Shown here one piece after another: positions 28,681 through 37,297 of a stretch of DNA of 64,000 bases. Source of the stretch: Alphaproteobacteria bacterium (GTDB taxonomy: Bacteria; Pseudomonadota; Alphaproteobacteria; Micavibrionales; Micavibrionaceae); assembly GCA_021775995.1 (NCBI GenBank), contig JAJFGS010000013.1:310001-374000 (forward strand), written 5' to 3'. A program made the translations under genes and the position numbers. Positions within the stretch are counted from its first letter, which is position 1, and every line of letters starts with the position of its first letter. The notes under the pieces are model-generated. The model was not told where the DNA came from and did not search any database. It saw only the letters and a list, made by a program, of their open reading frames with translations.

Positions 28681-28693
28681 CTAGAGTGCGGTT

Positions 28694-30463
28694 ATGAGTA
28701 TACCACCACGCTTTATGGAGGAGCTGCGCTCGCGGCTTGTGCTGTCTGATATTATTCAGAGGAAAGTCCGTTTGACGCGTGCGGGGCGAGAATTTAAGGG
28801 CTGTTGCCCGTTTCATAACGAGAAAACCCCCTCTTTCTATGTGAATGATGATAAGCAGTTTTATCATTGCTTTGGTTGTGGGGCACATGGAGATGCAATT
28901 GGCTTTGCCATGCAGCATGATAACCAATCCTTTATCGAGGCGATTGAGACACTCGCACAAGAGGCAGGCATGGAAGTGCCACAGCAATCCCCGCAAGACA
29001 TTCAAAAATCCAAGGAAGAGAAAAGTCTTTATACTTTGATGGAAGAGGCGGCGCGCTGGATGGAGGCGCAGTTACGTGACCCATCCAATAAAGAAGCCTA
29101 TCGGTATATTACTGATCGTGGGATGAGCGAAGAACAACTCAATAATTTTCGTGTGGGGTATGCGCCTGCGGATAGAAATGCGGTGCGTAAAGCGATGCAG
29201 GCACTGGGCTATACAGACACACAAATGATTGAAGTCGGCATTCTGCGCGCTGGAAAAGAGGGGAGAGAGCCTTATGCCTTTTTCCGTGAGCGGATTATGT
29301 TTCCAGTCCCCGATAGGCGAGGCCGTGTTGTGGCGTTTGGGGGGCGTATTCTACCCGATCACTTAAGACCACCTGACTCATTTAGTCGGGGGGGAGATTA
29401 TGTTCCTGCAAAATATATGAACTCATCAGACACAACCTTGTTTCATAAAGGGGGCATGTTATATGGTGAACCACGAGCACGACAGGCGGCGATAGATGGA
29501 CACCCGCTGGTGGTGGTTGAAGGTTATGTTGATGTGATTGCTTGTGCCAAAGCAGGGTATTCTGGGGCGATGGCTCCGATGGGAACAGCGTTGACCGAAG
29601 AGCAGATCATGGTGTTATGGCGGATGATCCCCGATGCCCGTAAAGTACCTATCTTATGTTTTGATGGTGATAGTGCAGGGCGGCGTGCCGCCGCCAGAGC
29701 CGCAGAACGGATTATGCCGTTATTAAAACCAGACCATAGTGCCCGTTTTGCATTTTTACCTGATGGGCAAGATCCTGATAGTTTGGTAAATGGGCAAGGT
29801 AAGAAAGCGCTGGAAAGTATTTTAAATGCTGCTATTCCGTTGGTTGACTTTATTTGGATGTATCATACAAGTGGGCAAAATTTTGATACGCCAGAGGCAC
29901 GTGCGGGATTGTCTAAAATTTTAGAAGATGAAGTTTTAAGAATTACTGACCGGGAAGTGCAGCATTATTACCGTCAGGCCTTTCGGGAGAAAATTAATAA
30001 AACTTTCGGTTCGAGCTATCAGAAAAATTATAATGGAAATAAATCTTCTTTTGTTCCTTATAAAAAGCCAGCCAATCAACCTGTTACACCGATGAAACAC
30101 CCCTCTTATTCCCGCGATAAATTGATGGAGCAGATTTTACTGGCAAGCTTACTTAATCACCCAGCCTTATTTGATATGGTTGAAGAAGAGGTGGGGATGT
30201 TGGAAATTGGGGAAGAGAGACTGGATTTATTACGTCAATCTCTTGTAACTCACTTAAGTGAAAATGCGAATGTTCAGCGGGATGCTTTGTTACAAACACT
30301 GAGTAACGATGGGTATGAAAGTGAAATAAAAGGTATCTTATGTGAAGCCGTCTACACCCATGCTAGTTTTATACGTCCGCAGACCGAGATTGAAGACGTT
30401 CAAGAAGGCTGGAAACAAGCGATTCAGGCATTTAATCAAAGCCGTCAGAAGGCAATGTCTTAG
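28694..30463 (+). CDS. dnaG: DNA primase
   Basis: A 589-residue primase that makes RNA primers at the fork. The N-terminal zinc site is C38, H41, C59 and C62 (CPFH...CFGC). The TOPRIM domain shows EGYVDVIA near 276, followed by DGDSAGRRAA. The C-terminal helicase-binding region is present and variable. Upstream hairpin and orphan gene replace the usual direct contact with yqeY; rpoD follows 130 bases later, the common alphaproteobacterial order. Confidence 0.97.
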   Translation: MSIPPRFMEELRSRLVLSDIIQRKVRLTRAGREFKGCCPFHNEKTPSFYVNDDKQFYHCFGCGAHGDAIGFAMQHDNQSFIEAIETLAQEAGMEVPQQSPQDIQKSKEEKSLYTLMEEAARWMEAQLRDPSNKEAYRYITDRGMSEEQLNNFRVGYAPADRNAVRKAMQALGYTDTQMIEVGILRAGKEGREPYAFFRERIMFPVPDRRGRVVAFGGRILPDHLRPPDSFSRGGDYVPAKYMNSSDTTLFHKGGMLYGEPRARQAAIDGHPLVVVEGYVDVIACAKAGYSGAMAPMGTALTEEQIMVLWRMIPDARKVPILCFDGDSAGRRAAARAAERIMPLLKPDHSARFAFLPDGQDPDSLVNGQGKKALESILNAAIPLVDFIWMYHTSGQNFDTPEARAGLSKILEDEVLRITDREVQHYYRQAFREKINKTFGSSYQKNYNGNKSSFVPYKKPANQPVTPMKHPSYSRDKLMEQILLASLLNHPALFDMVEEEVGMLEIGEERLDLLRQSLVTHLSENANVQRDALLQTLSNDGYESEIKGILCEAVYTHASFIRPQTEIEDVQEGWKQAIQAFNQSRQKAMS

Positions 30464-30593
30464 TGGCTTGATTATAGAAAAGCTTTTGTTTATAAAGGCT
30501 TTTCTCTTTAATACCCGAATCAGGTATAACCATTTGGTTATATTTGGATTTAAAGATTAATCACCTATTTGGAAAACGGCAGAGACAAGAATT

Positions 30594-32999
30594 TTGGCAT
30601 CATCTAAAAAATCAGTAGCAAAAAAAGCGCCTGCTAAAAAGAAGGCAGCGAAGCTATCGGCGGTGAAGAAGACATCGGCGAAGAAAAAGCCTGCGAAAAA
30701 AGCGGCTGTTAAAAAAGCTTCTGCAAAAGTAACAAAAAAAGCGGTTAAGAAAACTGTTTCCAAAAAACCTAAAAAGGTTGTAAAGAAAACAGCCGCAAAG
30801 AAGACAGTAAAGAAAACGCTTAAAAAAGCGATTAAGAAAACTGTTTCCAAAAAACCTAAAAAAGCGGTTAAGAAAACAGCCGCAAAGAAAACAACGTCGA
30901 AAAAAACTACAACAGTAAAGAAAACCGTGATTAAAACAGCCGCAAAGAAAACCGTCGCAAAAACCCCAGCCAAGAAAGCGGAAGCAAAAAAAGCGTCTCC
31001 AAAATCTGCCCCTAAGAAAGGTGCGACAAAGAAATCTGCGTCTAATAAAAATGTAAAAGCAGAGGATGAAGAAGATAGTGATACTCCTAAACGTACGGTC
31101 AAAGGTACTTTGGCGCAGATCGTTAAAAAATTGGTCAAGCAGGGTAAAGAAAAAGGTTACATTACCTATGACCAGTTAAACAAAGCATTACCTGCTGAAG
31201 AATTTTCTTCTGAACAAATTGAAGATGCGATGTCAACATTGTCCGATGTTGGTATTCAGATGACGGAGGGGGACTCTGAAGACGAGGAAGAAGAGGAAAA
31301 ATATGAGTCAGGTGGTAATATTGCCTCTGATGATACGGGTCGTACCGATGATCCTGTGCGTATGTATTTGCGCGAAATGGGTACGGTGGAATTGTTATCG
31401 CGCGAGGGCGAGATTGCAATTGCAAAACGCATAGAGGCCGGTCGTGAAATGATGATCGGCGGTATTTGTGAAAGTCCGCTGGCGATTGAATCCTTAATTG
31501 CGTGGTATGACTCTCTACAAAAGGGTGATATTTTGTTGCGTGAGGTTATTGATCTTGATGCGACGTATAATGATGGACCAGAAATTGACCATTCTGCAAA
31601 GCCAAGACCACCTGTAAAGCCATCACTTCCTCCCCCCGTTAAAAAAGAGAAAAAAGATGAGACCGAAGCGGGCGAAGGTGGCGAAGGTGGCGAAGGAGGC
31701 GATGATACGACTGTTGATGAAGCAGAGGAGGAAAATGTATCTCTCGCTGCGATGGAAGAAGAGCTGAAACCGAAGGTCTTTGAAGTTTTTGGCAAAATCA
31801 AAAAAACATATAAGAAAATTAAAGTCGTTCAGGCTGTGCGTATTGAAGCCATTCAAGCTGGTGATGAGCCTGATGCGGCGACGAATAAAAAATACGAAAA
31901 ATTAAAGACCGAAATGGTCAAGTTGATGGACGAAGTGAAATTTCACAACGCGCGTATCGAACAGCTTGTCCAAGCCCTTTATAAAATTAACCGTGAGTTG
32001 GTATCATTAGAAGGTAAGTTGTTGCGTCTTGCCGTTGATAGCAAAGTGAAGCGTGAGAGCTTTCTTGATAATTATTACGGGGCAGAGCTTGACCCTGATT
32101 GGGTAAAGCGTGTTAGGAAAATTGATGCGAAGTGGGAAAAATTTGTCGATAAAAACAAAGATAAGATTAACGATATCCGCACTCAGATTGGGTTAGTGAC
32201 TGAAGATGCGGCGTTGCCAATTAAGGAATTCCGTCGTGTTGTTTCCACGACACAGCGAGGTGAAAAAGAAGCGGCGCGTGCGAAAAAGGAAATGGTGGAA
32301 GCCAATCTTCGTTTGGTTATCTCCATTGCTAAGAAATATACAAACCGTGGATTGCAGTTCTTGGACTTAATCCAAGAAGGAAATATTGGTTTGATGAAAG
32401 CGGTTGATAAATTTGAATATCGCCGTGGTTATAAATTTTCAACTTATGCAACATGGTGGATTAGACAGGCAATCACACGTTCGATTGCTGACCAAGCTAG
32501 AACAATTCGTATTCCTGTTCATATGATTGAAACAATCAATAAGTTGGTGCGTACGTCACGTCAGATGATGCATGAAATTGGTCGTGAACCAACACCAGAA
32601 GAATTGGCCGAGCGTCTTCACATGCCACTTGATAAAGTGCGCAAGGTTATGAAGATTGCAAAAGAGCCTGTGTCGCTTGAAACGCCAATCGGTGATGAGG
32701 AAGATTCATCATTGGGTGATTTCATTGAAGATAAGAATGCGATTTTACCTGTTGAGAGTGCCATTCACTCTAATCTACGTGAGACAACAACTCGTGTGTT
32801 AGCCTCACTGACACCGCGTGAAGAGCGTGTGTTGCGTATGCGTTTTGGTATTGGGATGAACACCGACCATACATTGGAAGAGGTGGGGCAGCAATTTAAC
32901 GTGACACGGGAACGTATCCGTCAGATTGAAGCCAAAGCACTTCGTAAGCTAAAACATCCAAGTCGTTCCAGAAAACTTAGAAGCTTCTTGGATACGTAA
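30594..32999 (+). CDS. rpoD: Primary sigma factor RpoD with H1-like N-terminal tail
   Basis: 801 residues. Residues 1-155 are Lys/Ala/Thr rich like histone H1 tails, with a 29-residue internal repeat ([10 protein letters not shown] at 52 and 81). Region 1.1 follows an acidic link from about 168; region 1.2 is [22 protein letters not shown]; a long non-conserved region holds a Pro/Gly/Glu-rich insert; region 2 is [27 protein letters not shown] through [13 protein letters not shown]; region 4 ends with [20 protein letters not shown]. The start is TTG at 30594 since a stop (30558) lies just upstream and no ATG is available before the conserved parts; AGAGAC is a weak binding site. Confidence 0.96.
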   Translation: MASSKKSVAKKAPAKKKAAKLSAVKKTSAKKKPAKKAAVKKASAKVTKKAVKKTVSKKPKKVVKKTAAKKTVKKTLKKAIKKTVSKKPKKAVKKTAAKKTTSKKTTTVKKTVIKTAAKKTVAKTPAKKAEAKKASPKSAPKKGATKKSASNKNVKAEDEEDSDTPKRTVKGTLAQIVKKLVKQGKEKGYITYDQLNKALPAEEFSSEQIEDAMSTLSDVGIQMTEGDSEDEEEEEKYESGGNIASDDTGRTDDPVRMYLREMGTVELLSREGEIAIAKRIEAGREMMIGGICESPLAIESLIAWYDSLQKGDILLREVIDLDATYNDGPEIDHSAKPRPPVKPSLPPPVKKEKKDETEAGEGGEGGEGGDDTTVDEAEEENVSLAAMEEELKPKVFEVFGKIKKTYKKIKVVQAVRIEAIQAGDEPDAATNKKYEKLKTEMVKLMDEVKFHNARIEQLVQALYKINRELVSLEGKLLRLAVDSKVKRESFLDNYYGAELDPDWVKRVRKIDAKWEKFVDKNKDKINDIRTQIGLVTEDAALPIKEFRRVVSTTQRGEKEAARAKKEMVEANLRLVISIAKKYTNRGLQFLDLIQEGNIGLMKAVDKFEYRRGYKFSTYATWWIRQAITRSIADQARTIRIPVHMIETINKLVRTSRQMMHEIGREPTPEELAERLHMPLDKVRKVMKIAKEPVSLETPIGDEEDSSLGDFIEDKNAILPVESAIHSNLRETTTRVLASLTPREERVLRMRFGIGMNTDHTLEEVGQQFNVTRERIRQIEAKALRKLKHPSRSRKLRSFLDT

Positions 33000-33024
33000 G
33001 ATTTTTTGGCTATAACTTTTTTAA

Positions 33025-33101
33025 GGGCCTGTAGCTCAGCTGGTTAGAGCAGACCGCTCATAACGGTCTGGTCGGGGGTTCAAGTCCCTCCAGGCCCACC
33101 A
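33025..33101 (+). tRNA. tRNA with CAU anticodon, probably Ile2
   Basis: 77 bases with encoded CCA. Acceptor stem GGGCCTG / CAGGCCC, D arm GCTC...GAGC, anticodon stem GACCG / CGGTC with loop CTCATAA, T arm GGGGG TTCAAGT CCCTC. The anticodon CAT fits elongator Met or Ile2 (lysidine-modified); body sequence favours Ile2 from memory of alphaproteobacterial tRNAs. Confidence 0.93.
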
Positions 33102-33122
33102 TTCATTTTAAATGCGTTACTT

Positions 33123-33653
33123 ATGATAAAAAAAAGCATTCTATGTTGTTTGTTAACCCTATTATTAGCAGGTTGTGCTGATTTTAATATAGGAACAACT
33201 AACCGAGGGCAGGTTAAATATTCTTTACCGCCACCTAAGCCATCTTCTCGTGATTATTATACAATTAAGGAGCCGTTGCAGTGTGTTCCCTATGTAAGGA
33301 ATGCATCAGGCGTTCAAATTTTTGGGAATGCTCATACTTGGTGGGATAAAGCGAAGGGGAAATATAGAATGGGCGCAACTCCCCAAAAAGATGCAGTAAT
33401 GGTTTTGTCTAAAACCGAACGTCTTAAATATGGACATCTTGCGGTTGTAAAAAGAGTTATTAATAGTCGTAACATTGAGGTGACCCATAGTAATTGGGGA
33501 GGGGACCGTAAAACACGTTCTATTATTTATAAAAAAATGCGTGTTGTAGATACTTCAAGACACAATGATTGGTCAAATGCTCGTTTCTGGCATTACCCAT
33601 CGGCAAGTTATGGCAGCGTCTATAAAGTTTCTGGATTTATTTATCCTAATTAA
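33123..33653 (+). CDS. CHAP-domain lipoprotein, putative cell-wall hydrolase
   Basis: 176 residues. The signal peptide ends in lipobox LLAGC, lipidated Cys at 18. The CHAP (cysteine, histidine-dependent amidohydrolase/peptidase) fold shows the catalytic Cys in LQCVPYVRNASG, the His in GHLAVVKRV and the polar third residue in THSNWGG. The family cleaves peptidoglycan cross-links or glutathionyl bonds. Anchored in the outer or inner membrane facing the periplasm, it may act in wall remodelling. It lies alone after the tRNA. Confidence 0.82.
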   Translation: MIKKSILCCLLTLLLAGCADFNIGTTNRGQVKYSLPPPKPSSRDYYTIKEPLQCVPYVRNASGVQIFGNAHTWWDKAKGKYRMGATPQKDAVMVLSKTERLKYGHLAVVKRVINSRNIEVTHSNWGGDRKTRSIIYKKMRVVDTSRHNDWSNARFWHYPSASYGSVYKVSGFIYPN

Positions 33654-33657
33654 TGGC

Positions 33658-34176
33658 TTAATTGTTATACTTTTTTGTATAACGCCCGATAACTCTTTTC
33701 ATTTCGTCATCTAGCGCCTTGCCCTCTGTGCCGCCATTACCTTTGTTGTTATGGTTGATTATTAGCTTGATACTGACGTTGTGCGCTTCAATAATGTCAA
33801 ATAAGTCTTCATTAATTTGTTCAACGTCTTCAAGAAAGGTAAGGGTTTTACTTGCGATGTCGCTCATAATATCATAATCGAACATACCACCATGCGCCTT
33901 GATATGCATGATGTGTTGAATTATTTTTTGCATCCATTCTTTTTGTTTTTTAGAATCGTTTTCATTTTTAAGTTCTTTTAAGCTCTGTTCAATTTCAGTA
34001 ATATGATCGGAGGCGTAAGGTGCATATTCAATAGTATTATCGCGAATAAATGTTTGCGCGCTCTCAATAAGATGTTGAGGGATTCCACCATCACCAGCTT
34101 TTTCTTTTAAATAATTATGCGGCATTGTAAATTCCGCCTCTTCACCATATATATCCATGTTATCTTCGTCTGACAC
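33658..34176 (-). CDS. Hpt-like phosphotransfer protein
   Basis: 172 residues. The segment IIQHIMHIKAHGGMFDYDIMSDIASKTLTFLED (about 85-117) has the Hpt pattern of a His followed by a Gly-containing turn and a second helix ending in LE; the candidate phospho-His is in HIKAHGG. It begins four bases after the response-regulator gene ends, so they form one unit. I infer it passes phosphate to or from that receiver. The remainder is acidic and helical. The Hpt call is by pattern, not certain. Confidence 0.6.
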   Translation of the reverse strand: MSDEDNMDIYGEEAEFTMPHNYLKEKAGDGGIPQHLIESAQTFIRDNTIEYAPYASDHITEIEQSLKELKNENDSKKQKEWMQKIIQHIMHIKAHGGMFDYDIMSDIASKTLTFLEDVEQINEDLFDIIEAHNVSIKLIINHNNKGNGGTEGKALDDEMKRVIGRYTKKYNN

Positions 34177-34180
34177 TCTG

Positions 34181-34735
34181 TTAACTTTCGTCTTTGTTTC
34201 TTAAAATTATATCATCGGCCTCTTGTTCGCGTTTTTCATTCTTTTCGTTCTGATCTTCTATGCGGCGTACAGGACCTTGGTAATCGTCTACGCGTCTTCT
34301 TCTGTCGGGGCCGAAAAAGTCTTCAGATTTAACGAATTGCCTTGGTTTTTCGATAAGCTGAACAATCTTTTTATATAAATCTCTAGCTGTATAGGGTTTC
34401 ATAAGAAATTCTGTCATGCCGTTATCGCGTGCCTTTTCAACACGCTTACGACTGCTATATCCTGTCATAACGATAATTGGCACATAGGGGTTTGGCGAAT
34501 TTTTATCACTACGAATTTTATCTATCATCTCTAGACCATCCATAGGTTCCATATGCCAATCTGTGATAATAAGATCAGGTTCTTCTTTGAGATAAAGTTT
34601 ATAGCCTTCTTCACCATCCCTCGCAGAGAATAATTTTTTAAACCCAAAAATAGTTAATATGGACTTTGTCAAAGTCAGCATAGGGAGCATGTCTTCGACA
34701 ACAAGTATTTTGATTTGATCTAATTTATAGGTCAT
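34181..34735 (-). CDS. Single-domain response regulator
   Basis: 184 residues with a receiver domain at 8-130: acidic pair VVEDM, phospho-acceptor Asp in IITDWHMEPMDG near 59, Thr in IIVMTGYSS and Lys in FLMKPYT. No DNA-binding or enzymatic output domain follows; instead a short charged tail contains FFGPDRRRR and GPVRR motifs. It likely relays phosphate to the Hpt-like partner or binds a protein target. No histidine kinase lies nearby. Confidence 0.92.
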   Translation of the reverse strand: MTYKLDQIKILVVEDMLPMLTLTKSILTIFGFKKLFSARDGEEGYKLYLKEEPDLIITDWHMEPMDGLEMIDKIRSDKNSPNPYVPIIVMTGYSSRKRVEKARDNGMTEFLMKPYTARDLYKKIVQLIEKPRQFVKSEDFFGPDRRRRVDDYQGPVRRIEDQNEKNEKREQEADDIILRNKDES

Positions 34736-34807
34736 AGAGGATGTAACCGATTGTTAATTATGTTATTTTGTCATAGCCGTAACTGGCTGACAACACTTAA
34801 TAATACC

Positions 34808-35569
34808 TTACTTTACTTGGTTCCCAAAAACCTTTTTGAGCAAATCGGTGGTTTGTCTTGCGGGGTCTTGGCGGATTTGTGCTTCTTGCTGTGCCAAGTA
34901 AAAGAAAATTCCTTCAATACCCTGATCTACGACATAGCTGGTTAAATCTGCTTTGACATCAGGCATAAAAGGAATGTTTTTATATTTTGACATAACGTTA
35001 TCGTAGGCGGTGACGACGCCAGCTTCAGAAATTGCAGAATTGACGAAGGGTTGCATTTTGGTAGCAAGGGGGGCCGACATTTTATCTTTGAAAAAAGTCG
35101 TGGCAGAATCTTGAGGACCTTTGTAAATCGTCATGACATCATCGAAAGTCATTTCAGAGATAGCGTTGATAAAGAGCTCTTTTGCATGAGGTGTTGCAAT
35201 TTCGGCGGCGCGGTTAAGGCGTGTTTCTAAATCATCCATCATAAAAGAGAGCCCCGCAGCTTCCAGTACATTTTGCACTTTGGCTAGGCTGCTGGGCAGG
35301 GGGATATGTATTTTAGGATCAAGATTGAAACCATTTTTAACGCCGAGCTGCCCGACAACTTCACCTGTTCCAATCGATAGAGCTTGTTTGAAGGCCGCAG
35401 CAATATCTTGGTTAGAAAGTAAGGATGCGCTCGCAGCGCGTGTGTTTGTATTGCTAAAAATTTTATTGCCTAGGGCGGCTATGTCGTTAGATAGTGTTTG
35501 GGTTGAGGTCTGACAGCTCCCCAATAGCAAGCAGGCGGTGGAAACGGGGATAAGAACGAGTCTTTTCAT
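34808..35569 (-). CDS. DUF4197 lipoprotein
   Basis: 253 residues from ATG 35569. The signal LVLIPVSTACLLLGSC makes C19 the lipidated residue. The mature part matches DUF4197: AAFKQALSIGTGEVVGQLGVKNGFNLDPKIHIPLP, LETRLNRAAEIATPHAKELF, MTFDDVMTIYKGP and the C-terminal VDQGIEGIFFYLAQQEAQIRQDPA. The family is periplasmic/outer-membrane attached and of unknown function. The frame continues upstream of 35569 through rpsD-leader sequence, but the lipoprotein signal identifies the true start. Confidence 0.88.
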   Translation of the reverse strand: MKRLVLIPVSTACLLLGSCQTSTQTLSNDIAALGNKIFSNTNTRAASASLLSNQDIAAAFKQALSIGTGEVVGQLGVKNGFNLDPKIHIPLPSSLAKVQNVLEAAGLSFMMDDLETRLNRAAEIATPHAKELFINAISEMTFDDVMTIYKGPQDSATTFFKDKMSAPLATKMQPFVNSAISEAGVVTAYDNVMSKYKNIPFMPDVKADLTSYVVDQGIEGIFFYLAQQEAQIRQDPARQTTDLLKKVFGNQVK

Positions 35570-35636
35570 GGTTTTGGCTCTTTTTAATGATTTTCGGCTC
35601 AATATAACTAAATTCTCGCTTTGAGGGCGTAAATTC

Positions 35637-35664
35637 TTGACATTTATCCCCAAACCCTTATAAA
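35637..35664 (+). promoter_or_regulatory. Sigma-70 promoter of rpsD
   Basis: TTGACA at 35637-35642, a 16-base spacer, TATAAA at 35659-35664. It would start an approximately 147-base leader. Confidence 0.75.
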
Positions 35665-35670
35665 TCCCTT

Positions 35671-35817
35671 CATTCCCAAGAAAAGGAGGCGACTCCTTGT
35701 TGATGGATATCAAAAGATAGACTTCAATCCACAAAGGAAATTGGGACAATAAATAGAAGATAAGCCTCCTCGCGTTTACGCGCATGAGGGCTCTTCATAA
35801 AAAAAGGAACTATTGAT
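35671..35817 (+). promoter_or_regulatory. Structured rpsD leader
   Basis: Two hairpins: AAGGAG 35683-35688 / CTCCTT 35693-35698 with a GCGA loop, and a second at 35763-35792 with inner CGCG / CGCG around TTTA and outer AGCCTC / GAGGGCT. The second ends 25 bases before the ATG. S4 represses its own synthesis in many bacteria by binding leader RNA; that this leader is the target is inference. Confidence 0.45.
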
Positions 35818-36435
35818 ATGAGTGAAAAAAGACCTCAGTCCAAATATAAAATTGACCGTCGCCTAGGGTGTAACCTTTGGGGCCGTCCAAAATCTCCATT
35901 TAATGCCAGACAAACTGCACCAGGTATGCACGGCGCACGTCGTGCCAAACCAACTGATTACGGTATTCAGTTATTTGCAAAGCAAAAACTTAAAGGCCAT
36001 TACGGTAACATTGGCGAGCGTAAATTCCGTCGTTACTTTGCCGAAGCCAACCGCATGAAAGGTGACACAGGTCAAAACCTTATTGGTTTGTTAGAGTGTC
36101 GTTTAGATGCCGTTATATACCGTGCTAAATTTGTACCAACTGTTTTTGCAGCGCGTCAATTTATCAGCCATAAACATGTGACAATAAATGGTAAAAAAGT
36201 GAATATTCCTTCTTACCATGTAAAACCAGGTGATGTTATTCAGGTAAAAGATTCATCATTGAAAATGCCAATGGTTGTTCAAGCTGTTGAATCTGTTGAG
36301 CGTGATGTGCCTGAATATATCGAAGCAGATCATAAAGCAGGGAAAGTTACGTTCTTACGTGTGCCTGAGCTTGCAGATGTACCATTTGCTGTTGAGATGG
36401 AACCGCATCTTATCGTTGAGTTTTACTCACGTTAA
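35818..36435 (+). CDS. rpsD: 30S ribosomal protein S4
   Basis: 205 residues, the usual length. N-terminal [27 protein letters not shown], the central [32 protein letters not shown], and the S4 RNA-binding domain [28 protein letters not shown]. It nucleates assembly of the 30S body by binding 16S rRNA. The gene is alone with its own promoter and terminator rather than in the alpha operon, as is usual in alphaproteobacteria. Confidence 0.98.
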   Translation: MSEKRPQSKYKIDRRLGCNLWGRPKSPFNARQTAPGMHGARRAKPTDYGIQLFAKQKLKGHYGNIGERKFRRYFAEANRMKGDTGQNLIGLLECRLDAVIYRAKFVPTVFAARQFISHKHVTINGKKVNIPSYHVKPGDVIQVKDSSLKMPMVVQAVESVERDVPEYIEADHKAGKVTFLRVPELADVPFAVEMEPHLIVEFYSR

Positions 36436-36547
36436 AATCTGCGTCTTTTTGCTTTTGACGTCGTCGCGCGTTGCTCATGTAGATTTTCTACATTTCGCTC
36501 CTTGCTTCTAGTCAAAATTCAAAAATACTTTGATTAAGAATTTAGAG

Positions 36548-36570
36548 AACCGCCTTAATAGGCGGTTTTT
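36548..36570 (+). terminator. Intrinsic terminator of rpsD
   Basis: AACCGCC 36548-36554 pairs with GGCGGTT 36561-36567, loop TTAATA, followed by a T-rich tail. It ends at the stop codon of the converging trmJ gene. Confidence 0.9.
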
Positions 36571-37297
36571 ATTTGATTTTATTCCCAATTAAGGCGGAGA
36601 TAATACCCTGAAAGGTGCGGGTTTCTTGCTCGGTTAAGTTGGCGCGTGTTAGGGAATTACGAATATTTCGTATGAGGCTAGGGCGCATATCAGGATTGCG
36701 GAAGAACTTCCTATCCTCTAGCTCGGTTTCTAGACGTTCAATCATTTCATTTAATTCTTTGTGAGAAACGGGCGCACTATCGCCAACGGGGAGATTCTCT
36801 GGCGTTGTATCATTTGTTGTTTGAAATAATTCATAAGCAACAAGTAAAACACTCTGTCCTAAATTGATTGAAGAAAAATCAGGATTAACAGGAATGGATA
36901 TGATGTTATGGGCGAGGGCAATGTCATCATTGGTGAGGCCGGCACGTTCACCACCAAATAAAATAGCAGTCTTTAAGCCTTGTGATTGTTTGTCGGCGAT
37001 ATCTTGTGCGGCGTGGTTTGCGCTCATCACTTTTTTGCGCATATCACGAGGGCGTGCGGTTGTGGCATAGACGGTATGGTAATTTTTTAGAGCGTCGGCT
37101 GTTTTTTCAAACACTTCAACAGGGGGCATGATGTCAAGTGCGCCAGCAGAGTTTGCCGTTGCACTTTCGCTAGGCCAGCCATCACGTGGATTCACGAGTT
37201 TTAAATCTTCCAGACCAAAATTACACATGGCACGCGCGGCGGCACCTATATTCTCTCCCATTTGTGGCTGAACGAGAATGATAGCTGGTTTAGGCAT
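36569..37297 (-). CDS. trmJ: tRNA Cm32/Um32 methyltransferase TrmJ
   Basis: A 242-residue SPOUT-class enzyme that 2'-O-methylates residue 32 in the tRNA anticodon loop with SAM. The signatures are IILVQPQMGENIGAAARAMCNFGL at the N-terminus, FGGERAGLTNDD and the knot IPVNPDFSSINLGQSVLLVAYEL. The C-terminal extension with RPSLIRNIRNSLTRANLTEQE is typical of TrmJ. Its start overlaps the gltX stop by one base (TAATG), so the two tRNA genes are translationally coupled. Confidence 0.94.
   Translation of the reverse strand: MPKPAIILVQPQMGENIGAAARAMCNFGLEDLKLVNPRDGWPSESATANSAGALDIMPPVEVFEKTADALKNYHTVYATTARPRDMRKKVMSANHAAQDIADKQSQGLKTAILFGGERAGLTNDDIALAHNIISIPVNPDFSSINLGQSVLLVAYELFQTTNDTTPENLPVGDSAPVSHKELNEMIERLETELEDRKFFRNPDMRPSLIRNIRNSLTRANLTEQETRTFQGIISALIGNKIK

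Noticed and set aside
28607-29005. 132-residue minus-strand frame over the dnaG start
   Set aside because: Antisense of the dnaG zinc domain and the preceding hairpin repeat.
30557-31138. 193-residue minus-strand frame rich in Phe, Ala and Val
   Set aside because: Exact antisense of the Lys/Ala tail of rpoD (AAR codons read as TTY); not a membrane protein.
31256-31801. 181-residue minus-strand frame, Ser/Pro rich
   Set aside because: Antisense of the rpoD central region.
36470-36495. Palindrome ATGTAGA / TCTACAT after rpsD as a second terminator
   Set aside because: No T-run follows it; the clear terminator is at 36548-36570. It may be another small dispersed repeat.
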